64,000 bases of DNA from Streptomyces tauricus (GTDB lineage: Bacteria > Actinomycetota > Actinomycetes > Streptomycetales > Streptomycetaceae): assembly GCF_014650955.1 (NCBI RefSeq), contig NZ_BMVY01000005.1:124001-188000 (forward strand), read 5' to 3'. Of this stretch, positions 62,936 to 64,000 are shown in pieces. The notes beneath the pieces were generated by a model, which had not been told where the DNA came from, made no database searches, and saw only the letters and a program-made list of their open reading frames with translations. Each line of letters begins with the position of its first letter. Position 1 is the first letter of the stretch. The position numbers and the translations under genes were made by a program.

Positions 62936-63595
62936 ATGGCCACCCTGCTGCACGTGGACTCGTCCGTCCTTCCCGGTTCCGCCTCGGCGTCCCGCTCCGT
63001 CACGGACGCCTTCCGCAAGGCCTGGGAGGAGCAGCACCCGGAGGGCACCGTGATCTACCGCGACCTCTCCGCGAACCCGGTCCCGCACATCACCGCCGAC
63101 GCCCACAGCGCCGTCTTCGCCGACCCGTCGGAGCACACCCCGGAGCAGGCCGCGGCCTTCGCCGGGCGCCTGGAGTTCATCGAGGAACTGGAGCGGGCGG
63201 ACGCCATCCTCATCGGCGCGCCCATGTACAACTTCTCGATCCCGTCGACCCTGAAGGCGTGGCTGGACAACGTGGTCGTCGTCGGCCGCACCGCGGGCGA
63301 GACCCAGTCCGCCAAGGGCACGCCGGTCACCGTCGTGGCCAGCCGAGGCGGCGCCTACGGGCCGGGCACGCCCCGCGAGGGCTACGAGTACGTACAGAAC
63401 TACCTGGGGGCCGTCCTCAAGGACATGCTCGGCCTGGACGTGGAATTCATCGTCCCGGAGCTCACCATGGCCCCGCACATGCCGGCGCTGGCCGACCTGG
63501 TCCCGCTCTTCGAGGCGTCCCGCGACAAGGCCCTTGAGGACGCCGCCACCAAGGGCCGGACCCTCGCCGAACAGCTCGCCCCGAAGGCGGCCTGA
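62936..63595 (+). CDS. azoR: FMN-dependent NADH:azoreductase/quinone reductase
   Basis: 219 residues of the flavodoxin-like AzoR fold. DSSVLPGSASASRSV is the FMN phosphate loop, and GAPMYNFSIPSTLKAWLDNV and SRGGAYGPGTPREGY form the flavin ring and substrate sites. It reduces quinones and azo compounds with NADH. Control by the HxlR neighbour is the usual setup. Confidence 0.93.
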   Translation: MATLLHVDSSVLPGSASASRSVTDAFRKAWEEQHPEGTVIYRDLSANPVPHITADAHSAVFADPSEHTPEQAAAFAGRLEFIEELERADAILIGAPMYNFSIPSTLKAWLDNVVVVGRTAGETQSAKGTPVTVVASRGGAYGPGTPREGYEYVQNYLGAVLKDMLGLDVEFIVPELTMAPHMPALADLVPLFEASRDKALEDAATKGRTLAEQLAPKAA

Positions 63596-63688
63596 CGCCC
63601 CACGGCACGCTGCCGCACGGACCTGAACGGATCATCAGACCGGACCCGCGCCTCGCCCCACCACCATGGGCGGGGCGCGCGTCTACGC

Positions 63689-64000
63689 CTACGCCCCCGC
63701 GAGCCTGTTGATCCCCTCGGTCTCCAGCACCCGATCCTCGGACTCGCCGCGCGCCACGGCGACCATCGCCAGCCCCACCTGCTCCGTGGTGGTGATCCGG
63801 CGGGGCGCCAGCTTCCGCAGGAGGGGCAGCAGACGCCCCGTCGCCGCGTAGATCACGCGGTAGGCCCGCGTCTTGGACGTGATCCCGTGCAACGGCTGGA
63901 TGAGCCCCGGCCGGAACATGTACGCGTCCACGCCGTCCAGCGCGAGCAGCGCGTTCTCCGTCTCCCCCTTGACCCGCGCCCACATCACCCGCCCACGCGC
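63689..64000 (-). CDS. NAD(P)-dependent epimerase/reductase, C-terminal part (cut by window edge)
   Basis: Only the last ~103 residues are inside the window. ARVKGETENALLALDGVDAYMFRPGLIQP has the SDR-type wording (Lys after the catalytic Tyr region, then RPG). It ends with a short helical tail. The N-terminal Rossmann domain lies beyond 64000. Confidence 0.75.
   Translation of the reverse strand, partial: ARGRVMWARVKGETENALLALDGVDAYMFRPGLIQPLHGITSKTRAYRVIYAATGRLLPLLRKLAPRRITTTEQVGLAMVAVARGESEDRVLETEGINRLAGA

Overview
The base composition, codon usage (almost every third codon position is G or C), frequent GTG starts, four-base ATGA gene overlaps and interspersed GGGGCGCGGGGAACTGCGC-type repeats indicate a Streptomyces chromosome. 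Two parS sites (10992-11007 and 43120-43135) and several DnaA boxes place the window in the core chromosome near the replication origin. The gene order (aspS, SpoIIE-type phosphatase, pirin, acyl-CoA dehydrogenase, M18 aminopeptidase, two bkd operons, Ser/Thr kinases, moeA, paa genes) is that of the conserved Streptomyces core. No tRNA, rRNA, insertion sequence or CRISPR array was seen.

The accessory part is at the left end. Positions 350-8442, all on the minus strand, form one compact operon that looks like a ribosomally made, post-translationally modified peptide (RiPP) cluster. In transcription order it holds a 56-residue Cys-free precursor, a hairpin, a PqqD-like peptide-binding protein, a B12-binding radical SAM enzyme, a DUF692/MNIO-type iron oxidase, a DUF2063/MbnC-like partner with an apparent frameshift, an MFS exporter with a long repeat tail, a HEXXH protein with a DUF885-like EGWAL element, and a JmjC/cupin-type oxygenase. 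Most genes overlap by ATGA or GTGA, and most carry simple-sequence expansions. I regard this as the most likely undescribed system in the window.

From 8.8 to 28.7 kb come aspS, a PAS-GAF-PP2C-ATPase regulator, a pirin, an SseB-like protein, a FadE5-like acyl-CoA dehydrogenase, an M18 aminopeptidase, an anti-sigma-like ATPase with XRE and DUF397 partners, a cupin, a GlxA-type regulator with a LURP-one-like protein, a nitrilase-family amidase, a mycothiol-dependent enzyme, a GntR-MFS pair, and a secreted penicillin-binding enzyme with the SxxK/SGC/KTG signature of the Streptomyces K15 DD-transpeptidase.

From 28.7 to 50.1 kb there are two complete bkdA-bkdB-bkdC operons (branched-chain 2-oxoacid dehydrogenase E1 alpha, E1 beta and E2). 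These make the isobutyryl-, isovaleryl- and 2-methylbutyryl-CoA starters for branched fatty acids. The second operon lies divergent from an Lrp-type regulator (bkdR). Between the two operons are a response regulator, divergent Ser/Thr kinases, a proteasome activator, a PadR regulator, a quinone oxidoreductase, a potassium channel and the molybdenum cofactor genes moeA and mobA.

From 50.1 to 64 kb are a TetR regulator with paaH and paaN (phenylacetate catabolism), a TrmH methyltransferase, an HTTM/DUF5819 membrane pair, a second acyl-CoA dehydrogenase under a KstR-like operator, a rhodanese, a J-domain protein, a DUF2252 protein, and an HxlR-azoreductase pair. The same 14-bp palindrome occurs near three acyl-CoA metabolism promoters (49496, 52303, 57502), which suggests one TetR regulon across them. 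Functions are assigned from motifs and family knowledge only; no database search was run.
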